Source of the DNA: Halobacterium sp. KA-4
GTDB lineage: Archaea > Halobacteriota > Halobacteria > Halobacteriales > Halobacteriaceae
Direction: 5' to 3'
Assembly (NCBI RefSeq): GCF_021028995.1
Contig: NZ_JAJJZG010000005.1
Coordinates: 62,001-126,000 of the forward strand
Length of the DNA stretch: 64,000 bases
Shown here piece after piece: positions 1 through 7,242 of this stretch (positions within the stretch are counted from its first letter, which is position 1; every line of letters starts with the position of its first letter). The notes beneath the pieces were generated by a model that saw nothing but the letters and a program-made list of their open reading frames with translations, was not told the origin of the DNA and searched no databases. A program made the position numbers and the translations under genes.

Positions 1-1
1 A

Positions 2-793
2 ATTACCGTCGAACCCGACGAGGACGGCGTCGTTACGGACGTGCGCGCGACGAAGACTGACGAAGAAATCGAGCACGTGCGAACTGCCCAGAAGGCCAAC
101 GAGGCGGCTATGGCACGCGCCGAGGAACTGATTCGTGGTGCAGACGTCAACGACGACGGCGTCCTCGTCCACGACGGCGACGTGCTCACCAGCGAGTTCG
201 TCAAGCAGGAAATCGAAGTCGAACTTCTCCGGCACGGCTGCGCGCTCGACGAAACCATCGTCGCGTGCGGGCGGGACGCTGCAGACCCTCACAATCGCGG
301 CAGCGGACCGCTGGAAGCCGGCGAATTCGTCGTCGTGGACATCTTCCCGCGGGACAAGGACTCGAAGTACCACTCCGACATGACGCGGACGTTCCTCAAC
401 GGCTCTACAAGCGAAACCCAGCAGGAGTGGTACGACGTCACGCACGAGGCCATGCGGGCCGCGCTCGACGTCGTCGAACCCGGGGCTACCGGCGAGAAAG
501 TCAATCAGGCGGTCGTGGACGTCTACACCGACCACGACTTCCCCACCGTCTACACCGACCCCGAAACCGAGACCGGGTTCATTCACTCGACGGGCCACGG
601 CGTCGGCCTCGACGTCCACGAGCAGCCGTCGCTCTCCCAGGGCGGCGAGGAACTCCGCCCCGGCCACGTCATCACCATCGAACCCGGCCTCTACGACCCC
701 GAGGTCGGCGGCGTCCGCATCGAGGACATCGTCGTCGTCACCGAGGACGGCTACGAGAATCTCACCGACTACGAGATTTCGCTCGCGGACTGA
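2..793 (+). CDS. Xaa-Pro aminopeptidase-like M24 metallopeptidase, 5' end outside the window
   Basis: Carboxy-terminal 263 residues of an M24-family (pita-bread fold) peptidase that removes N-terminal residues before proline. The frame is open from base 2, so the gene begins before the window. Dinuclear metal ligands are visible: Asp in VVDIFPR, Asp in YHSDMTRTF, His in HSTGHGVGL, Glu in ITIEPGLY and Glu in VRIEDIVVV. All five expected ligands are present, so this part looks intact. The M24 branch (aminopeptidase P or prolidase) cannot be settled without the N-terminal domain. The next gene is convergent, 29 bases away. Confidence 0.9.
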   Translation: MTVEPDEDGVVTDVRATKTDEEIEHVRTAQKANEAAMARAEELIRGADVNDDGVLVHDGDVLTSEFVKQEIEVELLRHGCALDETIVACGRDAADPHNRGSGPLEAGEFVVVDIFPRDKDSKYHSDMTRTFLNGSTSETQQEWYDVTHEAMRAALDVVEPGATGEKVNQAVVDVYTDHDFPTVYTDPETETGFIHSTGHGVGLDVHEQPSLSQGGEELRPGHVITIEPGLYDPEVGGVRIEDIVVVTEDGYENLTDYEISLAD

Positions 794-822
794 CGGGACG
801 CAACAACACTCTGGCAGCTCCG

Positions 823-1785
823 TCACTCGCTCTGTGGCTCCTGGGGCGTCGGTCGTTCGCTGGCCAGCCGAATCGAGTAGTTCACGAGCGCCTCCATGCG
901 GTCCAGTGACTCCATCGCGGACGCCAACTCTGGCGTCTCGCCGGTGGCCGCCCGCGCCGCTGCCAGGTCGTCGCGGAGCACGTCGATGGATTCGTGGAGG
1001 TCCGAGGAGAGCAGGTTCGTCAGTTCGAGCAGGTGGTCGCCACGCTGAATGTCCTCGTCCTCGACGACCGTCCGGAAGTGCACGGAGAGGCCGTCCTCCG
1101 AGGGGAACGCCCGCACCTCGAACGTCTTCTCTAAGGGCTGGAAGTATTCGCGGAACGTCACCGGCTCCTGGGCGGCCATCGCGCGGTGGTACTCCGTGTA
1201 GAAACTCGTCCCGACGGCCCCGGGGAACGCCTCCCAGACGTTCTCCCCGATGACGTCCTCCGCGTCCACCTCCAGAATCTCCTCGGCGGCGCTGTTCACG
1301 TACGTGAACCGCCAGTCGCGGTCGAGCGCGAAGAAGCCGTCCGTGATGCGCTCGTAGACGTTCCGCGCGAGGTCGTTCAACATCGCAACGTCCTGTTCGG
1401 CTCTGTAGGACGCTGCTGCGTCGTGGCACGCGTCGGCCAGTGCCACCAGCGGGTCGCCCTCGTCGCCGTGTCGAACGTACTCGGTGACGTCCAGTGAAAT
1501 GGCGCTGCTGGCTATCGAGTCGGCGTTCGCGGCCTCGTAGACGACGACCGGGACCGCCGGGTCGGTGTCGCGGACGAGCCGCAGAACCTGCAGGCCGTCG
1601 GTGCCGTCAGCCGCGTGTTCTACGGCGATGCAGTCGACGGCCTGCTCGGAGAGCACGCCGAGGGCGGCCGCCGCGGTCGGCAGCGCGGTCACTGTCAGCG
1701 ACGCGTGTTCGGGGAGCGCGCGCTCGACCGCCGCGCGCGTCCGCTGGTGTGCGCTGACGAACAGGACGTGCATCGGTTCACCCAT
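823..1785 (-). CDS. receiver-like plus PAS domain signal transduction protein
   Basis: A 320-residue cytosolic sensor/regulator. Residues about 5-110 resemble a response-regulator receiver (start MHVLFVSAHQRTR, later VPVVVYEA), but the acidic pocket is weak: the usual DD pair is replaced by SAH and the phospho-Asp position is occupied by the VEHAADG stretch. Phosphorylation is therefore doubtful. Residues about 135-245 form a PAS domain (ITDGFFALDRDWRFTYVN, IGENVWEAFP). The last 70 residues are helical, like a degenerate dimerisation helix, with no HATPase domain. Two Met codons (residues 1 and 5) could start it. It is encoded just beyond a HalX regulator on the same strand and may join that pathway; this is inference. 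Confidence 0.75.
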   Translation of the reverse strand: MGEPMHVLFVSAHQRTRAAVERALPEHASLTVTALPTAAAALGVLSEQAVDCIAVEHAADGTDGLQVLRLVRDTDPAVPVVVYEAANADSIASSAISLDVTEYVRHGDEGDPLVALADACHDAAASYRAEQDVAMLNDLARNVYERITDGFFALDRDWRFTYVNSAAEEILEVDAEDVIGENVWEAFPGAVGTSFYTEYHRAMAAQEPVTFREYFQPLEKTFEVRAFPSEDGLSVHFRTVVEDEDIQRGDHLLELTNLLSSDLHESIDVLRDDLAAARAATGETPELASAMESLDRMEALVNYSIRLASERPTPQEPQSE

Positions 1786-1822
1786 ATCGGGGAGTCACTC
1801 GGGTGATAGGGAAGCCCGCGGG

Positions 1823-2407
1823 TTAGTTACTTGTGGCTTCCTCGTGGGCCTGGAGGTCGTGGAACACCGCGAGGAAGTCGTCATCGTCGAGGTCGGTGAC
1901 GCGCTGGTCGAGTTTCGAGCGGAGTTCGCGAATGTCCTCGCAGAGCTGCTGGTAGCGTTCGTCGTCGGCGAGTTCGGCATCGGTCTTCGTCGTTTCGATT
2001 GTCGCCCGCTTGGACGCGAGTGCGAAGTACTGCTGGACCTCCTCGTTGTACAGCGAGCGAGCGAGCAGTTGCTTGACGAGCGCTTCGAGTTCGTCGCGCT
2101 CGATGGGCTTGACGACGTACGTGTCGAAGCCGAGTTCGAGCGTGTCGAAGTCGGGGTCGACGGCGGTCACCATCGCGACCTGGCAGTCGTAGCCGTGCTC
2201 GCGGATGGCGGCGAGCACGTCGTCGCCGGAGCGCTCGGGGAGCCGGCGGTCGAGCAGGACTACGTCGACGTCCTCGTCGAGCTCGTCGAGCGCGTCCGCA
2301 GCGCTGTACGCCGTCCGCACGTCGTAGCTGTCAGCCAGCCAGTCGGCGAACAGCTCCGCGAGTTCGCGCTCGTCCTCGACGACGAGCACCGTCGCCGGTT
2401 CAGGCAT
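1823..2407 (-). CDS. HalX-domain response regulator
   Basis: A 194-residue response regulator. Residues 1-120 are a canonical receiver: acidic pair in VVEDERE, phospho-acceptor Asp in VVLLDRRLP, Thr in VAMVTAV and Lys in YVVKPIE. Residues about 125-190 form the helical HalX output region typical of haloarchaea, with no recognisable DNA-binding fold. I chose ATG 2407 (MPEPATVLVV), not the longer open frame, because the receiver begins there and the extension is low-complexity shadow sequence. It lies 49 bases after a histidine kinase on the same strand, so they probably form a cognate pair. A paralogue lies at 26893-27483. Confidence 0.9.
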   Translation of the reverse strand: MPEPATVLVVEDERELAELFADWLADSYDVRTAYSAADALDELDEDVDVVLLDRRLPERSGDDVLAAIREHGYDCQVAMVTAVDPDFDTLELGFDTYVVKPIERDELEALVKQLLARSLYNEEVQQYFALASKRATIETTKTDAELADDERYQQLCEDIRELRSKLDQRVTDLDDDDFLAVFHDLQAHEEATSN

Positions 2408-2456
2408 CTCGGTCTGACCAAGTTCGTCGGTTCGTTTAACTCTTTCCCGGTGCGTA

Positions 2457-3833
2457 TCAATTATCACCCGACGGCACGCGGATGCTAACCGTATTCTCGT
2501 CGGGGACGGTGACCGCCGCGCCGCAGTGGCGGGCGAGCCAGTAGACCACCCACAGCCCGATGCCGGAGCCGTGCTGGAGCGACTCCTCGGTGAGACCGCC
2601 CAGCGCACGACGCTCGTGCTCGGGAATCCCGGGGCCGTTGTCCGACACCCGGACTTCGACGAGGTCGTCGTCACTGGCTGTGACGGTCACCCGAGGCGGG
2701 TCGGCGTCGTTGTGTTCGACCGCATTCGTCAGTAATTCACGAACGGCGAGCCGGAGTCGGGCGTCGACCTCGGCGTCGACCTTACCGTCCAGCTCGAAGC
2801 TCGCGTCTGGGTACTCCGAGCGGGCTCGCTGGATTTCCGTGTCGAGGAGACTGTCCAGGGGGACAGTACCCGCGTTTTCTTCGCCGAGTACGCGTTCGAC
2901 CACCCGGGCTTTCTCGCTGACGTCGAGCAGGTCTTCGGCGGCGGTCACGATGCTGTCGACGTCCTCGTTGTCGCCGCGGTCGGTGAGTCGCTCGGCGCGG
3001 CCGAGCACGACGTTCAGCGAGTTCCGGACGTTGTGCCGGAGCACGCGGTTCAACACGCGTAGGCGCTGGTCGCGCTCCTCGCGCGCAGTGACGTCCCGGG
3101 ACACCCAGATGTAGCCGCCGCTGGACATCGATGTCACGGACAACTCTTGGGGGTACGTGCGCCCGTCGTCGCGGTGCGCGGGCACGTTCCCGTGCCAGTG
3201 GTCGTCGCTTTCGCCGTTGGCGTCGAGTTCCTCGAAGACGCCCGCGAGGCGGTCCTCGGCGTCGGTCGGATAGTACGTCGTCCAGTGGGTGCCGACGACG
3301 CCCCCATCGCCGGTCGTGTGGTAGGCATCCCGGAACGCCGCGTTCGCGTACACCACGCGACGGTCCGCGTCGAGGACGGCGACGCCGTCCATCGCGGCGT
3401 CGAGCGCCTGCCTGAGGCGGGTGTGTGCGTGCGAGCGCAGGCGGTCGCGCTCGCTGTACGTACCGGCGATGGCCGCGCCGAGCGCGCCGACGCTCGTGTG
3501 CTGGATGAACACGTGGTCGACGCCGGTGCCGACGCCGTACGCGCCCACGAACATCGCCCAGAGGTCGAGCGCGAGCACGATGCCGGCACCCGCGACCGCC
3601 CACGCGAAGACGACGTCGCCGCGCGCCACGTCCGGGCCGCGCACCCAGAACCAGACGCCGTACCCGAACACCCCGACCGCTGGCAACACGGTGGCTGCGA
3701 CCACGAGTGGTTCGTTGTGGCCGTGCGTGTGGAAGTGGCTGATTGCAGCCACCGTGAGGGCTGCACCGAGCACGACGACGAGCCAGTTGCGGGCAGGCTG
3801 GCGGTCGACGAGCGATACTTCAGAGGGCGACAT
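2457..3833 (-). CDS. membrane-bound PAS histidine kinase
   Basis: A 458-residue sensor kinase. Four or five hydrophobic segments occupy about residues 12-130 (a membrane 7TM-like or HalkA-type input), followed by a PAS domain (MDGVAVLDADRRVVYAN, ISRD-like end), a phospho-acceptor helix with His in LRHNVRNSLNVV, and an ATPase domain with N box ELLTNAVEHN, G1 DNGPGIP and G2 GSGIGLW. Start ATG 3833 was chosen over an upstream in-frame ATG because a TATA-like TTTTTATA lies 23-30 bases before it, as expected for a leaderless haloarchaeal transcript. The HalX regulator follows at once, giving a complete two-component pair. The signal is unknown. Confidence 0.88.
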   Translation of the reverse strand: MSPSEVSLVDRQPARNWLVVVLGAALTVAAISHFHTHGHNEPLVVAATVLPAVGVFGYGVWFWVRGPDVARGDVVFAWAVAGAGIVLALDLWAMFVGAYGVGTGVDHVFIQHTSVGALGAAIAGTYSERDRLRSHAHTRLRQALDAAMDGVAVLDADRRVVYANAAFRDAYHTTGDGGVVGTHWTTYYPTDAEDRLAGVFEELDANGESDDHWHGNVPAHRDDGRTYPQELSVTSMSSGGYIWVSRDVTAREERDQRLRVLNRVLRHNVRNSLNVVLGRAERLTDRGDNEDVDSIVTAAEDLLDVSEKARVVERVLGEENAGTVPLDSLLDTEIQRARSEYPDASFELDGKVDAEVDARLRLAVRELLTNAVEHNDADPPRVTVTASDDDLVEVRVSDNGPGIPEHERRALGGLTEESLQHGSGIGLWVVYWLARHCGAAVTVPDENTVSIRVPSGDN

Positions 3834-3855
3834 GCTCGTCGGAATCAGTTTGGTG

Positions 3856-3863
3856 TATAAAAA
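3856..3863 (-). promoter_or_regulatory. TATA-like promoter of the histidine kinase gene
   Basis: On the minus strand the sequence reads TTTTTATAC, located 23-30 bases upstream of ATG 3833. This spacing places the transcription start at or next to the A of the start codon, the leaderless pattern common in haloarchaea, and it decides the kinase start. Confidence 0.65.
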
Positions 3864-3978
3864 TCCACGCGCCGGATTATCAGTCTCGGAAATCACGGCA
3901 CTGGACGCGCGCGCCAGCGCCGTCGCGACGGTGGCGTGAACGAACCGCTTTTGCCCGGGCGGACGCTATCGGAATCCG

Positions 3979-4710
3979 ATGGACGTACTCGTGGTGGGGG
4001 CCGGCGACGTCGGCCGCTGGTTCGCGGACCTCGTCGACGCGCCGGTGACGTTCACCGACGTCGACGAGGACCGCGCCCGAGCGGCCGCGACGGAGCTCGA
4101 CCGCCGAGCGGCGGCTGTCCCGCTGGACACCGAGGAGTCGTTCGGTATCGTCGCCGTCGCCGTGCCGATGGGGGCGGCCGTCGACGCCATCGAGCGCCAC
4201 GCCAGCCGCGCCGAACAGGCGATCGTGGATTTCACTGGCGAGATGCGCGGCCCGCTGGCGGCGATGGCGTCGACGGCACCCGCTCGCGAGCGTGTGAGTT
4301 TCCACCCGTTGTTCGCGCCCGAACACGCTCCCGGCCGCATCGCGGTCGCGGAGAGTGCGCCTGGACCGGCGACCGACCGCGTCCGTGAGTGGCTCGAAAT
4401 CGCGGGCAACGACCTCGTGGACGTCGGTGCCGCAGAGCACGACGACGCGATGGTGACCATACAGGGGCGAGCGCACGCGGCGGTGTTGGCGTTCGCGCTC
4501 GCGGCCGACGACGTACCCGAGGACCTCGCCACGCCGGTCTACGAGGACCTCGCGGCGCTCGCCGACCGCGTGACCGGTGGGAACGCCCGCGTGTACGCTG
4601 ACATTCAGGACGCGTTCGGCGGCGCGGACGACGTCGCGGCGGCCGCCAAGCGGCTCGCTGACGCCGACCGCGAGGCCTTCGAGGAGGTGTACGACGATGC
4701 CAGTCGATAG
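3979..4710 (+). CDS. tyrA: prephenate dehydrogenase
   Basis: A 243-residue NAD(P)-dependent dehydrogenase converting prephenate to 4-hydroxyphenylpyruvate for tyrosine synthesis. The Rossmann start is VLVVGAGDVGRWF; residues near 95-110 carry the conserved region ERVSFHPLFAPEHAPGR, with the His and Gly/Pro pattern of TyrA proteins. The C-terminal helical domain is short. It is a lone TyrA without fused chorismate mutase; a separate chorismate mutase is encoded at 22498-22764. The 3' end overlaps the next methyltransferase gene by 14 bases, so the two are probably translated from one message. Confidence 0.85.
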   Translation: MDVLVVGAGDVGRWFADLVDAPVTFTDVDEDRARAAATELDRRAAAVPLDTEESFGIVAVAVPMGAAVDAIERHASRAEQAIVDFTGEMRGPLAAMASTAPARERVSFHPLFAPEHAPGRIAVAESAPGPATDRVREWLEIAGNDLVDVGAAEHDDAMVTIQGRAHAAVLAFALAADDVPEDLATPVYEDLAALADRVTGGNARVYADIQDAFGGADDVAAAAKRLADADREAFEEVYDDASR

Positions 4711-6088
4711 GGAGGCAGTGCTGGACGCCGCGAAGTACCTCCGTGACGTGCGGCCACTGGACCCCGACGAACTCCGGGAGTACGTCGCCGACCAGCCCCA
4801 CGAGGCGGTCGTCCGGCAGGTGCTGCGCGAGCACGCAGCCGACCTTGGTATCGTGGAGCGAGAGGACGGCACGTTCGTCCCCGCCAGCGACGAACCGGTC
4901 CACCCCGACTTCGACGGCGTGGACGCGCTCCCTCGCGAGTACGAGCGCGTCGTCGAGGACTTGCTCGTCGACCAGTGGGGGACCGACTGGCACCGCGGCG
5001 ACTCCGGGAAGCGCCTGCGGGAGACGATTCGGCGCTTCAAGGAACAGTACTACCGCCAACACGCCGTCGAGTACGACGAGGAGGTCGCGCTCGGGTACGC
5101 AATCTACCACCTTGCGACGTACTACGCCGCGATTCAGTACGTGCTCGACGACCTCGCGGAGGGCGACGTGCTCTCTGGGGGCCTCCGCGTGCTGGACGTG
5201 GGCGCGGGCGTCGGCGGCCCGGCGCTCGGGCTCTTCGACTTCCTGCCCGACGACGCGCTCGTGGAGTACCACGCCGTCGAACCCAGCGACGCCGCGGACG
5301 TGCTGGACGAACTGCTCGCCGAAACCGGGCGGAACGTCCACCCGACGATTCACCGGGAGACCGCAGAGGAGTTCGACCCCGACGGTGAGTACGACCTCGT
5401 GCTCGCCTGTAGCGTGCTCAGCGAACTCGACCAGCCGGTCGAGACCGCCCAGAAGTACGTCGACGCGCTCGCCGACGACGGGACGTTCCTCGGGCTCGCG
5501 CCCGCGGACAAGCACACGAGCACGCACCTCCGCGAGGTCGAGCGCGACCTCGAAGCACGCGGTGCGACCGTCTACGGCCCGACGCCGCGGCTGTGGCCGG
5601 GCGAGCGCCCGAGCGACCGCGGCTGGACGTTCGACGAGCGTCCCGACGTCGACGTGCCGAGCTTCCAGGAGCGCCTCGCGGGGGCCAGCCAACGCCCCTC
5701 GGAGTTCTACCACACCGAGGTGCGGTTCTCATACTCGCTGTTGCGGACGGACGGCGTCCGCCAGCACGACGTTTCGCTGTCTGCCGACCGGCTGTTGAAG
5801 CTCGCGGACGCCGACGACCGCGTCACCGACCGCGTGGACGCGGTGCTCGCGAAACTCTCGCGGAACCTCGCCGACGAGGACGCCAATCCGCTGTTCAAGG
5901 TCAGCGATGGCAGCGAGAACGAGGAGTGTTACGCGGTGCTCGTCCGGCCGACGAGTCTCAACCGCGACCTCCAAGCCGCCGAGTACGGCGACCTGCTCTC
6001 CGTGGAGTCCGCGCTCGTACTCTGGAACGACGACGAGGAGGCGTACAACCTCGTCGTCGACGAGGAGACGGTCGTCGACGGGGCGTAG
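4697..6088 (+). CDS. SAM-dependent methyltransferase, Rsm22-like
   Basis: A 463-residue protein with a class I methyltransferase core. The N-terminal 130 residues are helical; the SAM motif I is RVLDVGAGVGGPALGLF at about residue 165, followed by the acidic motif YHAVEPSD and the motif IV region YDLVLACSVLSEL. The C-terminal part (WPGERPSDRGW, VRFSYSLLR) resembles Rsm22 family proteins associated with the small ribosomal subunit; that assignment is from memory of the family and not certain. Start ATG 4697 lies inside the end of tyrA, giving a 14-base overlap; the longer frame before it is a shadow of tyrA. No Cys cluster is obvious. Confidence 0.75.
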   Translation: MPVDREAVLDAAKYLRDVRPLDPDELREYVADQPHEAVVRQVLREHAADLGIVEREDGTFVPASDEPVHPDFDGVDALPREYERVVEDLLVDQWGTDWHRGDSGKRLRETIRRFKEQYYRQHAVEYDEEVALGYAIYHLATYYAAIQYVLDDLAEGDVLSGGLRVLDVGAGVGGPALGLFDFLPDDALVEYHAVEPSDAADVLDELLAETGRNVHPTIHRETAEEFDPDGEYDLVLACSVLSELDQPVETAQKYVDALADDGTFLGLAPADKHTSTHLREVERDLEARGATVYGPTPRLWPGERPSDRGWTFDERPDVDVPSFQERLAGASQRPSEFYHTEVRFSYSLLRTDGVRQHDVSLSADRLLKLADADDRVTDRVDAVLAKLSRNLADEDANPLFKVSDGSENEECYAVLVRPTSLNRDLQAAEYGDLLSVESALVLWNDDEEAYNLVVDEETVVDGA

Positions 6089-6118
6089 CGGCTGCGGACA
6101 GGTCGCCGCGCGAGGGGG

Positions 6119-6126
6119 TATTTTAT
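6119..6126 (+). promoter_or_regulatory. TATA-like promoter of the first Lrp-type regulator
   Basis: TATTTTAT lies 26-33 bases before ATG 6152, giving a leaderless transcript. It rules out the upstream in-frame ATG at 6125, which overlaps the box itself. Confidence 0.65.
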
Positions 6127-6151
6127 GCGGGTTCGTCCGCGAAGGCGACGT

Positions 6152-6631
6152 ATGACACTGGAAGGTCTCGACGACCTGGACCAGCAGATACTGCACGCGC
6201 TTCAGGAGGACGCCCGCGGCACGTCCTCGCAGAACATCGCCGACAGTGCGGGTGTGTCCGCGAGTACGGTCCGCAACCGTATCCAGCGACTGGAGGAGCG
6301 CGGGATACTGCGCGGCTACCACGCGGATGTCGACTACGAGCAGGCCGGCTACCAGTTGTACACGCTCATCGTCTGTACGGCGCCAGTGACGCGCCGCGAG
6401 GAGTTGGCGGCGGAAGCACTGAGCGTGCCGGGTGTGGTGCGCGTCGAGGAAGTGATGACGGGTGCGGAGAACGTCCACGTCTCCGCCGTGGGGACGGATA
6501 GCGACGACCTGAGCCGTATCGGTCGCGACCTCGACGACCTCGGGCTGGAGGTCGTCGACGAGGACCTCATTCGGAGTGTTCACTCCGGTCCGTACGAGGG
6601 GTTCGACACCGACGCACCGGACGAGAGGTGA
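6152..6631 (+). CDS. Lrp/AsnC family transcriptional regulator
   Basis: A 159-residue DNA-binding regulator. Residues 5-60 form the winged helix of the Lrp family (LDDLDQQILHALQEDAR, ASTVRNRIQRLEERG), and residues 70-150 the effector-binding RAM-like domain (VVRVEEVMTGAENVHVSAVG). Such proteins usually sense amino acids and act as dimers or octamers. It is followed on the same strand by a TrkA-N protein and an APC amino acid transporter, so control of amino acid uptake is a reasonable inference. A close paralogue at 15274-15738 precedes the dab operon; the two share the GTVRVRIQRLE-type recognition helix pattern. Confidence 0.9.
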   Translation: MTLEGLDDLDQQILHALQEDARGTSSQNIADSAGVSASTVRNRIQRLEERGILRGYHADVDYEQAGYQLYTLIVCTAPVTRREELAAEALSVPGVVRVEEVMTGAENVHVSAVGTDSDDLSRIGRDLDDLGLEVVDEDLIRSVHSGPYEGFDTDAPDER

Positions 6632-6747
6632 TTATATTCCTTATATTTTGACGACTCAGCAGAAAGTTCGGTTACTTTATGCGGTTCCGTCCGATACGAG
6701 TGGGCAAGGAGCGACACTCGAAGCGACAGGTGCGCTTACTAACGCCC

Positions 6748-7173
6748 ATGAGTTCATCCAAACACACGACAGACCAGGCGCGACAGCGGGACGACGTGGT
6801 GTTCGTCGTCGGTGGGGCCGCCGTCGGGCGCGCCGTCGCCAACCGACTGGCGGCCGACGGCGAGACCGTGACACACGTCGGCCAGTCACCATCGACTGAC
6901 CCACCTCCAGGACAGACTGCCCACGTCGTCGACACGCTAGACGCCCACTCGCTGCAGGGTGCCGGCCTCGCCGACGCGACCGCAGTGCTCGTTCTCGAAC
7001 CCGACGACGCCACTAACCTCCTCGTCGCACAGCTCGCACGCACCCGATTCGGCGTCGAACGAGTGCTCGTCCGAACGAACGACCCCGACAGAGAATCTGC
7101 TTTCGAGCTCGGGGACGTCGAGACTGTCGACGCCGCCACGGTGCTCGCTCGCGCCGTCACCGACCGGTGGTAG
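6748..7173 (+). CDS. stand-alone TrkA-N (RCK) nucleotide-binding domain protein
   Basis: A 141-residue protein with a single Rossmann-like RCK domain (VVFVVGGAAVGRAVANRL at about residue 17, ADATAVLVLEPDD near 85, VLVRTNDPD near 110). It has no RCK-C domain and no membrane segment. RCK domains bind NAD(H) or nucleotides and gate transporters. The glycine pattern is unusual (GGAAVG in place of GxGxxG). Start ATG 6748 follows a region with no coding character. It sits 69 bases before an APC transporter, so regulation of that transporter is a plausible inference. Confidence 0.75.
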   Translation: MSSSKHTTDQARQRDDVVFVVGGAAVGRAVANRLAADGETVTHVGQSPSTDPPPGQTAHVVDTLDAHSLQGAGLADATAVLVLEPDDATNLLVAQLARTRFGVERVLVRTNDPDRESAFELGDVETVDAATVLARAVTDRW

Positions 7174-7242
7174 CGTGCGAGTGAGGACACTCCCTGCCGA
7201 TAGCACAGCGCGACGACCACCGCATCTCACAGTAACTTCCTC